DNA from: Pseudomonas nitroreducens
GTDB taxonomy: Bacteria > Pseudomonadota > Gammaproteobacteria > Pseudomonadales > Pseudomonadaceae
Reading direction: 5' to 3'
Assembly: GCF_014204515.1 (NCBI RefSeq)
Contig: NZ_JACHLI010000002.1
Coordinates: 124,001 to 188,000 of the forward strand
DNA length: 64,000 bases
The notes beneath the pieces are model-generated. The model ran no database searches and was not told where the DNA came from. It saw only the letters and a list, made by a program, of their open reading frames with translations. A program made the position numbers and the translations under genes. Position 1 is the first letter of the stretch, and every line of letters begins with the position of its first letter. Shown here piece by piece: positions 16,131-24,318 of the stretch.

Positions 16131-17335
16131 GCTTGCGGCTCCTGTTGCATGTGGTGCATGACGGTCTGCATGTCCTTGTCGCCACGACCGGACAGGTTCA
16201 CCACCATGATGTGGTCCTTGGGCAGGTTCGGCGCGCGCTTGAAGACTTCGGCCAGCGCGTGGGAGGACTCCAGCGCCGGGATGATGCCTTCCAGGCGGCA
16301 GCACTGGTGGAACGCGTCGAGGGCTTCGTGATCGGTGATCGAGGTGTACTCGACGCGGCCGATGTCATGCAGCCACGCGTGTTCCGGGCCGATGCCGGGG
16401 TAGTCCAGGCCGGCAGAGATGGAGTGCGCGTCGATGATCTGGCCGTCCTCGTCCTGCAGCAGGAAGGTGCGGTTGCCGTGCAGCACGCCGGGTACGCCGC
16501 CGTTCAGGCTGGCTGCGTGCTTGCCGGTCTCGATGCCGTGGCCGGCGGCTTCGACGCCGATGATCTTGACGCTGGAATCATCGAGGAACGGGTGGAACAG
16601 GCCCATGGCGTTGGAGCCGCCGCCGATGCAGGCGACCAGCGAGTCGGGCAGGCGCCCTTCCTTCTCGGCCAGCTGCTCGCGGGTTTCCTTGCCGATCACC
16701 GCCTGGAAGTCGCGGACCATCGCCGGGTACGGGTGCGGACCGGCCACGGTGCCGATCAGGTAGAAGGTGCTGTCGACGTTGGTCACCCAGTCGCGCAGCG
16801 CTTCGTTCATCGCATCCTTCAGGGTGCCGGTGCCGGCGGTGACCGGGATCACCTCGGCGCCCAGCAGCTTCATGCGGAACACGTTGGCCTGCTGGCGATC
16901 GATGTCGGTGGTGCCCATGTAGATCACGCACTGCAGGCCGAAGCGCGCGGCCACGGTGGCGGTGGCTACGCCGTGCATGCCGGCGCCGGTCTCGGCGATG
17001 ATGCGCTGCTTGCCCATGCGCCGGGCCAGGAGGATCTGGCCGATGCAGTTGTTGATCTTGTGCGCGCCGGTGTGGTTCAGCTCTTCGCGCTTGAGATAGA
17101 TCTTCGCGCCGCCGCAGTGCTCGGTCAGGCGCTCGGCGAAGTACAGCGGGCTCGGGCGGCCGACGTAGTCGCGCTGGAAGTAGGCGAGCTCTTCCTGGAA
17201 CTGCGGATCGTCCTTGGCCTTCTCGTACTCGCGGGCCAGGTCGTGGATCAGCGGCATCAGGGTCTCGGCGACGTACTGGCCGCCGAAGCTGCCAAACAGG
17301 CCCTTGGCGTCTGGACCGGTGCGCAGTGTGGACAT
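16127..17335 (-). CDS. trpB: Tryptophan synthase beta subunit
   Basis: This 402-residue PLP enzyme condenses indole with serine. The PLP lysine sits in NHTGAHKINN (near residue 93), and the cofactor phosphate is held by GGGSNAMG. Other family motifs include FGGQYVAETLMP at the N-terminus and the GRGDKD end. The start MSTLRTGPDAKGLF matches the family, so the longer frame (ATG at 17401) was rejected. It is first in the trpBA operon and divergent from trpI, which in Pseudomonas activates it when indoleglycerol phosphate accumulates. Confidence 0.98.
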   Translation of the reverse strand: MSTLRTGPDAKGLFGSFGGQYVAETLMPLIHDLAREYEKAKDDPQFQEELAYFQRDYVGRPSPLYFAERLTEHCGGAKIYLKREELNHTGAHKINNCIGQILLARRMGKQRIIAETGAGMHGVATATVAARFGLQCVIYMGTTDIDRQQANVFRMKLLGAEVIPVTAGTGTLKDAMNEALRDWVTNVDSTFYLIGTVAGPHPYPAMVRDFQAVIGKETREQLAEKEGRLPDSLVACIGGGSNAMGLFHPFLDDSSVKIIGVEAAGHGIETGKHAASLNGGVPGVLHGNRTFLLQDEDGQIIDAHSISAGLDYPGIGPEHAWLHDIGRVEYTSITDHEALDAFHQCCRLEGIIPALESSHALAEVFKRAPNLPKDHIMVVNLSGRGDKDMQTVMHHMQQEPQA

Positions 17336-17390
17336 GGGAAGGCTCCTTTGAAGTCGTGGCGCGCACCAGGGCACGGCCGCGTGAGTTTGT

Positions 17391-17464
17391 GTAGGGCGCA
17401 TAACGCGCCAGCGTTATCCGCCGCGCGGGCCGGCGGATAACCTGTTCCAGGTTATGCGCCCTAC
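17391..17464. repeat. Family D palindrome inside the trpB-trpI intergenic region
   Basis: A 74-bp inverted repeat has ends GTAGGGCGCATAAC and GTTATGCGCCCTAC and inner arms GCGTTATCCGCCG and CGGCGGATAACC. A second copy lies at 26500-26570. It occupies 55 to 128 bp upstream of the trpB start. Confidence 0.85.
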
Positions 17465-17468
17465 CGTT

Positions 17469-17588
17469 CAGCTCGCCTAGCGAGCTGACAGTGGCTCCTA
17501 CGAATGGGCTCAGGATACGGCTGTGTGAGGACGGGGAAAAGCGATAAGATCGCCCTGACCTGTCAGAAAAACTCACGGATTGATCGCC
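17469..17588. promoter_or_regulatory. trpBA/trpI divergent regulatory region
   Basis: After the family D repeat there is a perfect palindrome CAGCTCGC-CTA-GCGAGCTG at about 17469-17487, then about 100 bp before trpI. Near trpI, GTCAGAAAAACTCACGG is A-rich. TrpI sites are expected between the genes. I cannot assign the exact bases. Confidence 0.4.
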
Positions 17589-18476
17589 ATGAGCCGAGAC
17601 CTTCCGCCGCTCAACGCCCTGCGTGCCTTCGAGGCCGCCGCACGCCTGCGCGGTATGAGCGCGGCGGCCGATGAGCTGAGCGTTACCCACGGGGCAATCA
17701 GCCGGCAGATCCGTCTGCTGGAGGAAGAACTGGGCGTGACGCTGTTCGTCAAGGAGGGTCGCGGCGTAAAACTCACCGATGCCGGCGTTCGCCTGAGCGA
17801 GGTGGCCAGCGATTCCTTCGAGCGCCTGCGCAGCGTCTGCGCCGAGCTGCGGCGCCAGGCTGGCGGCGACGCGCCGTTCGTTCTCGGTTGCCCCGGCAGC
17901 TTGCTGGCCCGCTGGTTCATCCCGCGCCTGGATCGCCTGAACCGCGACCTGCCCGACCTGCGCCTGCAACTCTCGGCCAGCGACGGCGACCTCGATCCGC
18001 GTCGCGGCGGCCTCGACGCCACCCTGTGCTTCGCCGCGCCGCCGTGGCCGGCGGACATGCGCGTGCTGCAGCTGGCGGTGGAAAGCATCGGCCCGGTGCT
18101 CAGCCCGCGTTCCGCACGTTTCGAGCAGTTGCGCGCCGCGCCCGCCGAGGCGCTGCTGGGCGAATCCCTGCTGCACACCGTCTCACGCCCGCAGGCCTGG
18201 CCGGAATGGGCCGCGCGCCATGGCCTGGACCCAACGCGACTGAAGCTCGGCCAGGGCTTCGAACACCTCTACTACCTGCTGGAAGCCGCCGTGGCCGGCC
18301 TGGGCGTGGCCATCGCGCCGCAGCAGCTGGTGGCCGACGACCTCGCTGCCGGCCGCCTCGCCGCGCCCTGGGGCTTTGTCGAAACCACTGCGCGGCTGGC
18401 GCTGTGGGTCCCCGAGCGGCGCGCCGACCCGCGCGCCGAACGCCTGGCGCAGTGGCTGCGCCAGGAGCTGGACTGA
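17589..18476 (+). CDS. trpI: LysR-family activator of trpBA
   Basis: This 295-residue LysR protein starts MSRDLPPLNALRAFEAAARL, nearly the same as known Pseudomonas TrpI. Its helix-turn-helix is at residues 22-41 (SAAADELSVTHGAISRQIRL). Effector-domain stretches GCPGSLLARWFIPRLDRLN and QGFEHLYYLLEAAVAGLGVA are typical of TrpI. It senses indoleglycerol phosphate and activates the divergent trpBA operon. The ATG at 17589 is preferred to the frame start three codons upstream because it gives the conserved MSRDLP. Confidence 0.95.
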   Translation: MSRDLPPLNALRAFEAAARLRGMSAAADELSVTHGAISRQIRLLEEELGVTLFVKEGRGVKLTDAGVRLSEVASDSFERLRSVCAELRRQAGGDAPFVLGCPGSLLARWFIPRLDRLNRDLPDLRLQLSASDGDLDPRRGGLDATLCFAAPPWPADMRVLQLAVESIGPVLSPRSARFEQLRAAPAEALLGESLLHTVSRPQAWPEWAARHGLDPTRLKLGQGFEHLYYLLEAAVAGLGVAIAPQQLVADDLAAGRLAAPWGFVETTARLALWVPERRADPRAERLAQWLRQELD

Positions 18477-18477
18477 T

Positions 18478-20880
18478 TCACAGCTCCGGGGTGTATTTGA
18501 CGCTGAACATCAGGTTGCGCGGGTCGCCGAAGTTGTTGGCGCCATCGGCCGCGGCAAAGCCGGGCAGGTAGTAGCGCTTGTCGAACAGGTTGTTGGCGTT
18601 CACCGCCAGGTCGATCTCCGGCGTCAGGCGATAGCCCAGGCGCGCGCTCCAGACGGTGAAGCCGGGGACGTCGAACTCGCGGTCGAAGCTCACGGTGTGG
18701 CTCTGGGTGACGAAGCCAAGGCCCGTGCTGATGCGGTTCAGGTCGCCGGGCAGGCGGTAGTCGGCCCACATGCGCAGCATGTGCTTGGGCGTCCACTGGC
18801 TGAACACGCGGCCCTTGTTCTCCGGGTCATCGAGGAACTTGGTGGTGTTGTAGGTGTAGCCGGCGAACAGTTGCAGGTCGCGTACTACTTCGCCGCTGAC
18901 CTCGGCCTCGATGCCCTGGCTGCGGACCTTGCCCGAGGCGTTCGAGCAGTACCAGCCGTCGCAGGCATAACCGGATGCCTCGTCGAGCACGGCGCGGTTC
19001 TTCTGGTCATAGCGGAACAGCGCCAGCGAGGTATTCACCCGGCCATCGAGCAGCTCGCCCTTCAGGCCGACTTCGTAGTTGCTGCCGATCACCGGCTCGA
19101 GCATTTTCTGCTGCGCATCGCGCGCACTCTGCGGCTCGAAGACGTCGGTGTAGCTGGCGTAGGCCGACCATTCGGGCGTCAGCTCGTAGATCAGGCCCAC
19201 GTACGGCGTGACCTCGCCAGTCTCGGTCATGCTGTCCTTATAGTCGTCGTCCGGCAGCTTGTATTCGTAGTCGTACCAGCTCACCCGGCCACCGACGACC
19301 GCGGTCAGCGGCTCGGCTAGCTTTACCCGCCAGCTGCTGTAGAGGCCCTTCTGGCGGATGTCGTAGGCGGCGTTGGTGGAGCGCCCGCCCGGCGAGGAGA
19401 GGATGTCGTCCAGCGTGGGTTTGGGGCGGTGGTGGTCGATGTCAAAGATGTTGCCGCCGGCCACGAAGCGCCGGGCGTAGAAGTCATCGGAGGTGTACTT
19501 GGAATAGTTGCCGCCGAAGATCAGCTCCTGTTCCAGCGAAAACGCCTCGAATTGACCGTCCAGGTACATGTCCAGGCCGATCTTGGTCGACTCGAAGTTG
19601 GTGATCCAGTCGGCGAAGTCCAGGCCGCTTCCATCGGCCTGCACGTCACCGTGCATGCGCTGGTGCGTCGAGTCGTTGTGCTCGCGCATGCGCACGGCGG
19701 CGGCCTTGAATTTCCAGTTGTCGTCGAAGCGATGGGTCAGGTCGGCGTAGACGGTGGTCTGTTCGATGTCGTTGCGGTTCCAGGTGGCACCCGAGTAGGT
19801 CGAGCGCGAGAAGCCGATGTCGCTGCCGTCGGGGTAGCGCGGCAGGCCGCGAACCATCGGCCGGGAGTCGAGATCGGTGTCGCTGAAGCCGATGCCGACG
19901 GTGGTGTCCGGGCTCAGGTCGAAGTCCAGCGCGCCATACAGCGAGGTGGTCTTGCTCCACACGTAATCGGTGAAGGAGTGGGTATCGTTCTGATCGGCGA
20001 CCATCCGCCCACGGATCGTGCCGGCCTCGTTCAGCGGGCCGCCAACGTCGGCCTGCAGGCCGTAGTGATCCCAGGAGCCGGCCTTGCCGGTGAAGGTGGC
20101 GACCGGCGTCTGCTGGCCGCGTTTGCGCACCAGGTTGATGGCGCCGCCGGGGCTGCCGGCGCCCTGCAGCAGGCCGGAGGCGCCGCGGAGGATTTCCACG
20201 CGGTCGAAGAACACCAGGTCCTGGTCCGCCCAGTTGCCCAGCACATAGGTGTTGCGCGGGATCGGTACGCCGTCGTACTGCCAGTCGTCGATCTGGAAGC
20301 CGCGCGAGGAAATCACCATGCCCGGACCGATACCGGTGGCGCCGACCAGGCCGGTGCTGTGGTTGACCGCATCGCGCAGGTCGGTGATGTCCTGGTCGTC
20401 GAGCTGCTTGCGGGTGATCACGCTGACCGACTGGGGAATGTCCTTGAGCTTGTGCTCGCCCTTGCCGATGGTGGTGGCGCGCGCGGCGTAGGAGCCGCTG
20501 CCTTCGGTGGTGGCGTCCAGCCCCTGTGCGGTGACGGTGGTGCTGTCCAGTTCCACGGCGCCGTCGAGCGGCGCGGATTCGACGCTGTAGGCGCCGCTGG
20601 CGGTGACCTTGAGTTGCAGGTTGCTTTGCGAGAGTGCGCGCTGCAGCGCCTGTTCCACGCTCAGCTCGCCGCTGATGGCGGGCGCCTGCTGCTCGCGCAC
20701 CAGCGCCGGGTCCAGGGAGATCACCTCGCCGCTTTGCCGGGCGATGGCGTTCAGCGTGGTGGCGAGGCTCGCGGCGGGCAGCTCGAAATGCAGCCGTGCA
20801 GGTTCGGCGGCGAACAGCGACGGAGCGTGGGCCACCAGCACGAAGGCGGTGGCGAAGGCGCGGGGCCAGGGTGAGGACAC
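18478..20880 (-). CDS. TonB-dependent siderophore receptor with signalling domain (FpvA/FhuE type)
   Basis: This 800-residue receptor has a signal peptide (1-24), an STN domain (about 28-100, LHFELPAASLATTLNAIARQSG), a plug and a barrel. The plug starts with KGEHKLKDIPQSVSVIT and contains RGFQIDDWQYDGVPIPRN and VEILRGASGLLQGAGSPGG, typical of FpvA/FhuE/FoxA-like receptors. It ends in MFSVKYTPEL. The start codon is GTG at 20880, preceded by AGGAG at a normal distance. It is the third gene of a sigma/FecR/receptor set on the minus strand, 96 bp after fecR. Ligand class is probably a hydroxamate or mixed siderophore; the exact ligand is unknown. Confidence 0.9.
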   Translation of the reverse strand: MSSPWPRAFATAFVLVAHAPSLFAAEPARLHFELPAASLATTLNAIARQSGEVISLDPALVREQQAPAISGELSVEQALQRALSQSNLQLKVTASGAYSVESAPLDGAVELDSTTVTAQGLDATTEGSGSYAARATTIGKGEHKLKDIPQSVSVITRKQLDDQDITDLRDAVNHSTGLVGATGIGPGMVISSRGFQIDDWQYDGVPIPRNTYVLGNWADQDLVFFDRVEILRGASGLLQGAGSPGGAINLVRKRGQQTPVATFTGKAGSWDHYGLQADVGGPLNEAGTIRGRMVADQNDTHSFTDYVWSKTTSLYGALDFDLSPDTTVGIGFSDTDLDSRPMVRGLPRYPDGSDIGFSRSTYSGATWNRNDIEQTTVYADLTHRFDDNWKFKAAAVRMREHNDSTHQRMHGDVQADGSGLDFADWITNFESTKIGLDMYLDGQFEAFSLEQELIFGGNYSKYTSDDFYARRFVAGGNIFDIDHHRPKPTLDDILSSPGGRSTNAAYDIRQKGLYSSWRVKLAEPLTAVVGGRVSWYDYEYKLPDDDYKDSMTETGEVTPYVGLIYELTPEWSAYASYTDVFEPQSARDAQQKMLEPVIGSNYEVGLKGELLDGRVNTSLALFRYDQKNRAVLDEASGYACDGWYCSNASGKVRSQGIEAEVSGEVVRDLQLFAGYTYNTTKFLDDPENKGRVFSQWTPKHMLRMWADYRLPGDLNRISTGLGFVTQSHTVSFDREFDVPGFTVWSARLGYRLTPEIDLAVNANNLFDKRYYLPGFAAADGANNFGDPRNLMFSVKYTPEL

Positions 20881-20886
20881 AGCAAT

Positions 20887-20927
20887 CTCCTGAGAATTAT
20901 TCGTATTCAGGAGCTAGGTGCGACGAA
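20887..20927 (-). promoter_or_regulatory. Candidate receptor promoter with Fur-like and ECF elements
   Basis: Read on the minus strand, TTCGTCG (20927-20921) is followed by GAATACGAATAATTCTCAGG just before the start. The second resembles a Fur site (AATAATTCTCA). The arrangement matches that before the receptor at 8521. Tentative. Confidence 0.4.
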
Positions 20928-20976
20928 GTGAAAAAACCGGACAGCCGCTGCCGAACTATTTTTCGGTGCAGCGCCA

Positions 20977-21927
20977 TCAAGGCTCCCGCAGGCTGATCAG
21001 GGTCAGCCAGGGCCCGAAGCGGCGCACCTCCAGCGGCAGGGTTTCGCCCAGTGCGGCCAGGGTGCGGCGCGGGTCATCCAGTGGGAAGACGCCCTGCACC
21101 CGCAGGTTGCGTGCACGAGGTTCGACGCGGACATAGCCAGGCAGGTAGGGCCGCAGCGCATCGATCACCGCTGCCAGCGGCTCGTCGGTGACGCTCAGCC
21201 GACCGTCCAGCCAGTCGGCGCGGGAGGTCTGCTCGCGCAGCGGGTGGATGCCGTCGGCGGCCAACAGGGCTGCCTCGCCTTCGCCCAGCTCGCGCCATTC
21301 GGCCTGGTCGGCGAGGCTGACACGGACGCGATGCTCCAGCACCACCACGCGGGTGGCGTTCTGCTCCTGGCTGACCAGGAAGCGCGTGCCCAGCGCGCGG
21401 ACTTCACCTTGGGCGCTACGCACGATCAGCGGACGCTGCGCATCCGGCGCCACCTGGATTACCAGCTCGCCATGGCGCAGCAGGATCAGGCGCTGGCGAG
21501 AGTCGAAGGCCAGGTCCACCGAGCTGTCGGCATTCAGGCTCAGGCGGCTGCCGTCTTCGAGGGTGACGTTGCGCCGCTCGCCCGTGCCGGTGCGCAGGTC
21601 GGCGAGCAGGTCGCGCACCGGCGCGCTGCTGGCGGTCAGCCAGAGCCCGCCGCCGAGCAGGCCGAGGCCGGCCAGGCCACGCAGCAGCTGGCGCCGTGAG
21701 CCCTGCTGGTGCAGCAGCAGATCGGCCGCGCCGGGCATGCGCCGCAGGTTGTCATAGGGCGCCCCGAGGCCGCGCTGCAGGCGCGCCCAGGCGTCGGCGT
21801 GGGCCGGGTCGCTGTTCAGCCAAGCCTGCAATTGGCGCTGCAGCCGCACATCGGCATGGCCGGAGCGCAGCCGTACCATCCAGTCGATGGCCTGTTCGCC
21901 GGCGCTATCCAGCTGTACGTCGCTCAT
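20977..21927 (-). CDS. FecR-family anti-sigma/sigma regulator
   Basis: This 316-residue protein has the FecR layout: DUF4880-like cytoplasmic start (QAIDWMVRLRSGHADVRLQR at residues 13-32), a twin-arginine-like basic region (GSRRQLLRG), one membrane segment (LAGLGLLGGGLWLTASSA, near residue 85), and the FecR domain (TGERRNVTLEDGSRLSLN and EVRALGTRFLV). It overlaps the sigma gene by ATGA and precedes the receptor. It should hold or activate the sigma factor according to receptor state. Confidence 0.93.
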   Translation of the reverse strand: MSDVQLDSAGEQAIDWMVRLRSGHADVRLQRQLQAWLNSDPAHADAWARLQRGLGAPYDNLRRMPGAADLLLHQQGSRRQLLRGLAGLGLLGGGLWLTASSAPVRDLLADLRTGTGERRNVTLEDGSRLSLNADSSVDLAFDSRQRLILLRHGELVIQVAPDAQRPLIVRSAQGEVRALGTRFLVSQEQNATRVVVLEHRVRVSLADQAEWRELGEGEAALLAADGIHPLREQTSRADWLDGRLSVTDEPLAAVIDALRPYLPGYVRVEPRARNLRVQGVFPLDDPRRTLAALGETLPLEVRRFGPWLTLISLREP

Positions 21928-22439
21928 GGAACCAGCTCGTTGAGGTAGATCTGCCGCAGGGCCTGCTTCATGTAGCGGCCCACCGTGCGCTCGCTGACAT
22001 CCAGTAGCCGGCCGATTTCGGCGTAGCCCAGGCCGTCGAGCTGGCTGAGCAGAAACGCGCGGCGCACCACCTGGGGCAGGCCGTCGAGGGTGCGATCCAC
22101 CAGCAGCAGGGCTTCGAGCAGCAGTGCGCGGTCCTCGGGCGACGGCTCCAGGGCCTCGGGCTGGAGGCTGAGGTAGTCCAGGTAGGCGCGTTCCAGCCGG
22201 CGGCGCCGGTGGCGGTCATAGATCAGCCGGCGGGCGATGGTGGAGAGGTAGGCGCGCGGCTGCTCGATGGTCTGCGGATCGACCCTGGCGGCGAGGATCT
22301 GGCAGAACGTCTCGGCGGCCGTGTCTTCGCCGTCGGCGCGGTTGTCCAGGTAGCGCTGCACGTGCTGCAACAGCCAGCGGTGATGGTCGCTGAAGAAGAA
22401 CCCCAGCTTGCTGGAGAGTGAGCCGGCCACGCGGACCAT
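21924..22439 (-). CDS. ECF sigma factor, FecI type
   Basis: This 171-residue sigma factor has region 2 (HHRWLLQHVQRYLDNRADGE and DTAAETFCQILAARV) and region 4 (LPQVVRRAFLLSQLDGLGYAE then IGRLLDVSERTVGRYMKQAL). A run of arginines (DRHRRRRLERAY) joins them. It is the first gene of the minus-strand iron-signalling operon. Only a weak ribosome site (CCAGGG) precedes the ATG. A Fur-like inverted repeat lies 16 bp upstream of the start codon. Confidence 0.92.
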   Translation of the reverse strand: MVRVAGSLSSKLGFFFSDHHRWLLQHVQRYLDNRADGEDTAAETFCQILAARVDPQTIEQPRAYLSTIARRLIYDRHRRRRLERAYLDYLSLQPEALEPSPEDRALLLEALLLVDRTLDGLPQVVRRAFLLSQLDGLGYAEIGRLLDVSERTVGRYMKQALRQIYLNELVP

Positions 22440-22454
22440 CCCTGGAAGATTAAA

Positions 22455-22474
22455 TAAGAATGCTTCGCATTATA
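22455..22474 (-). promoter_or_regulatory. Fur box before the second ECF sigma gene
   Basis: The 20-bp sequence, on the minus strand TATAATGCGAAGCATTCTTA, contains the inverted repeat AATGC-GAA-GCATT and matches the NATAAT units of the Fur consensus. Its location at the sigma gene promoter supports iron repression. Confidence 0.65.
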
Positions 22475-22597
22475 CATTTCCAGAAAAAGACGGCAATTCG
22501 CCGCTAGCGGCAATTTGCTGCACTTCTACGCATCGACTAGGGTCCAACAGGGACACTCAACTCACCGCGCGCCGCCGAGCGCGCCTGGGAGCACGCG

Positions 22598-22813
22598 ATG
22601 TCGAATCACCACACCTACAAGAAGATCGAGCTGGTCGGCTCCTCGCGCACCAGCATCGAGGATGCGATCAACAACGCCCTGGCCGAAGCGGCCAAGAGCA
22701 TCGACTTCATGGAGTGGTTCGAGGTGGTGGACACCCGCGGGCATATCGAGAACGGCGCGGTCGGGCATTACCAGGTGACCATCAAGGTCGGCTTCCGCAT
22801 CGCCAATAGCTAG
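22598..22813 (+). CDS. Dodecin (flavin-binding storage protein)
   Basis: This 71-residue protein matches bacterial dodecins across its full length: YKKIELVGSSRTSIEDAINN, the conserved tryptophan in MEWFEVVDTRGHI that stacks on the flavin, and GAVGHYQVTIKVGFRI. Twelve subunits form a hollow shell that binds flavin pairs. The ATG at 22598 starts the normal MSNHHTYKK. In P. aeruginosa a dodecin gene follows trpI at the same chromosomal place, separated here by the iron locus. Confidence 0.94.
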   Translation: MSNHHTYKKIELVGSSRTSIEDAINNALAEAAKSIDFMEWFEVVDTRGHIENGAVGHYQVTIKVGFRIANS

Positions 22814-22945
22814 ATCGCGAAACGCTCGAGCTTTTTTGTCACGCGCATCGGCCATGCTGGGCGGGCGCGTGGATGTGCGTACCGGGGTAGCCCGGTTTCC
22901 GGCCCGTTCGGGCCTTTTCCTGTGAAAGACGAGGGAGCGTTACCG

Positions 22946-23167
22946 ATGAAGAAGTTGCTGATCGCTGTGGGGGTCTTCGCCCTGGCCGGCCAAGTGATGG
23001 CTGCCGGCAAGCCGTGCGAAGAGCTGAAATCGGAGATCGAGGCGAAGATCAAGGCCAAGGGCGTCGCCTCCTTCAACCTGGAGGTCGTCGACAAGGGCAG
23101 CGCGGGCGGCAAGCAGGTCGTCGGCTCCTGCGAGGGCGGCACCAAGGAAATCGTCTATTCGAAGTGA
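22946..23167 (+). CDS. DUF1161 periplasmic protein 1
   Basis: This 73-residue protein has a signal peptide (residues 1-20, ending VMA) and a small domain with two cysteines (KPCEELKSEIEAKIKAKG and VVGSCEGGTKEIVY). These form the DUF1161 signature and probably a disulfide. A paralogue lies at 23920-24165 beyond osmC. The start at 22946 gives a classical signal peptide and follows GAGGGAGCGTTACCG. Function is unknown. Confidence 0.88.
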   Translation: MKKLLIAVGVFALAGQVMAAGKPCEELKSEIEAKIKAKGVASFNLEVVDKGSAGGKQVVGSCEGGTKEIVYSK

Positions 23168-23186
23168 TTCCCGGCAATCGCCGGCA

Positions 23187-23219
23187 GGCCGGGCACCCGC
23201 GAGGGGCCCGGCCTTTTTC
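23187..23219 (+). terminator. Rho-independent terminator after DUF1161 gene 1
   Basis: Stem GGCCGGGC/GCCCGGCC with an 11-base loop, followed by TTTTTC. Confidence 0.88.
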
Positions 23220-23233
23220 ATGCCCAGGCTTCG

Positions 23234-23320
23234 TGTAGGAGCGAGCTTGCTCGCGAACCTGCCCGGCAGGGTGCCAAGCCGTTCGCGAACAAGGGCCGGG
23301 CGACCCCTCGGTTCTACGAA
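23234..23320. repeat. REP-type palindrome (family A) with degenerate partner
   Basis: An intact unit at 23234-23259 (GTAGGAGCGAGCTTGCTCGC). It is followed by an inverted, altered partner around 23281-23320 (GTTCGCGAACAAGG ... GGTTCTACGAA). Confidence 0.7.
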
Positions 23321-23413
23321 GAGCCCTTCAGAAAAGCTGAACCCCGGCCCTCGCGCCGCCCTCGAAAGCTCAGATTGCAACAGCCTGACTGCAACCCACG
23401 CGGAGGACGCGAC

Positions 23414-23836
23414 ATGAAGAAATCAGCATCGGCCCACTGGCAAGGTGGCCTGAAGGACGGCAAGGGCACGATCTCCACCGAAAGCGGCGCGCTCAAGGAG
23501 CAGCCCTACGGCTTCAACACCCGCTTCGAAGGGGCGCCCGGCACCAACCCGGAAGAACTGATCGGCGCCGCCCACGCCGGCTGCTTCTCCATGGCCCTGT
23601 CGATGATGCTCGGCGAGGCCGGGCTGACCGCCGAGAGCATCGATACCCAGGCCGAGGTCAGCCTGGAAAAGCTCACCGACGGCTTCACCATCACCGCCGT
23701 GCACCTAACGCTGAAGGCGAAGGTGCCAGGCACTGACGCGCAGACCTTCCAGGCCATCGCCGACAAGGCCAAGGCCGGTTGCCCGGTGTCGCGGGTGCTC
23801 AATGCGCGCATCACCCTGGACGCCAGCCTCGTCTGA
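23414..23836 (+). CDS. osmC: OsmC-family peroxiredoxin
   Basis: This 140-residue protein carries the OsmC fold with two redox cysteines: GAAHAGCFSMALSMML (peroxidatic, near residue 56) and KAGCPVSRVLNA (near residue 121). OsmC reduces organic hydroperoxides and is induced by osmotic and oxidative stress. The N-terminus KKSASAHWQGGLKDGKGTIS, the usual OsmC start, supports the ATG at 23414 after GGAGGACGCGAC. It is flanked by two DUF1161 genes. Confidence 0.94.
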   Translation: MKKSASAHWQGGLKDGKGTISTESGALKEQPYGFNTRFEGAPGTNPEELIGAAHAGCFSMALSMMLGEAGLTAESIDTQAEVSLEKLTDGFTITAVHLTLKAKVPGTDAQTFQAIADKAKAGCPVSRVLNARITLDASLV

Positions 23837-23919
23837 ACCTCCAGGGGCACTCTGTCCGTCGGTGGAGGTCCACCGTTAGGATAGGGTGCCCCGCCGTGGG
23901 GCTTTGACGAGGGATTGTG

Positions 23920-24165
23920 ATGCTGACGAAGAAGTGCGCCGTGGCGATCGGCATGGCGCTGCTGCTGGCGAGTGGTGCGAGTTGGGCGGCGGTGAAGCCT
24001 TGCGAGGAGCTCAAGGCCGAAATCGAGACCAAGATCCAGGCCGCCGGGGTGACTTCCTACACCCTGGAAATCGTGAACAAGGCCGAGGTGAAGGACCCCA
24101 ACATGGTGGTCGGCACCTGCGACAACGGCCAGCGGCGGATTGTCTACCAGAAGAACGACAGCTGA
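23920..24165 (+). CDS. DUF1161 periplasmic protein 2
   Basis: This 81-residue protein is a paralogue of the one at 22946-23167. It has a signal peptide (ending SWA, about residue 23) and the two-cysteine pattern KPCEELKAEIETKIQAAG and VVGTCDNGQRRIVYQK. The two proteins align over the mature part with about half the positions the same by eye. GTG at 23917 directly precedes the chosen ATG, so either could start translation after GAGGG. Function is unknown. Confidence 0.88.
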   Translation: MLTKKCAVAIGMALLLASGASWAAVKPCEELKAEIETKIQAAGVTSYTLEIVNKAEVKDPNMVVGTCDNGQRRIVYQKNDS

Positions 24166-24194
24166 GTTTCCCCTTCGCGCCAAGACTGGACACC

Positions 24195-24290
24195 GCGTAG
24201 GAGCGGGCTTCGTCCGCGATTGTTCCATCGCCGCTCAGGACGGCCAGGAAGCACCGCCAACCCATCGCGGACGGAGTCCGCTCCTACGAA
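24195..24290. repeat. REP-type palindrome pair (family A)
   Basis: Inverted units at 24195-24221 (GTAGGAGCGGGCTTCGTCC) and 24264-24290 (GGACGGAGTCCGCTCCTACG) in the gap between convergent genes. Confidence 0.82.
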
Positions 24291-24318
24291 TCCTGCAGCC
24301 GCGCAGCGAGCGGTTCGG

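Noticed and set aside
16127..17401. Longer trpB start at 17401
   Set aside because: The extra 22 residues are not part of the TrpB family and cover the repeat-bearing leader; MSTLRTGPDAKGLF at 17335 is the family start.
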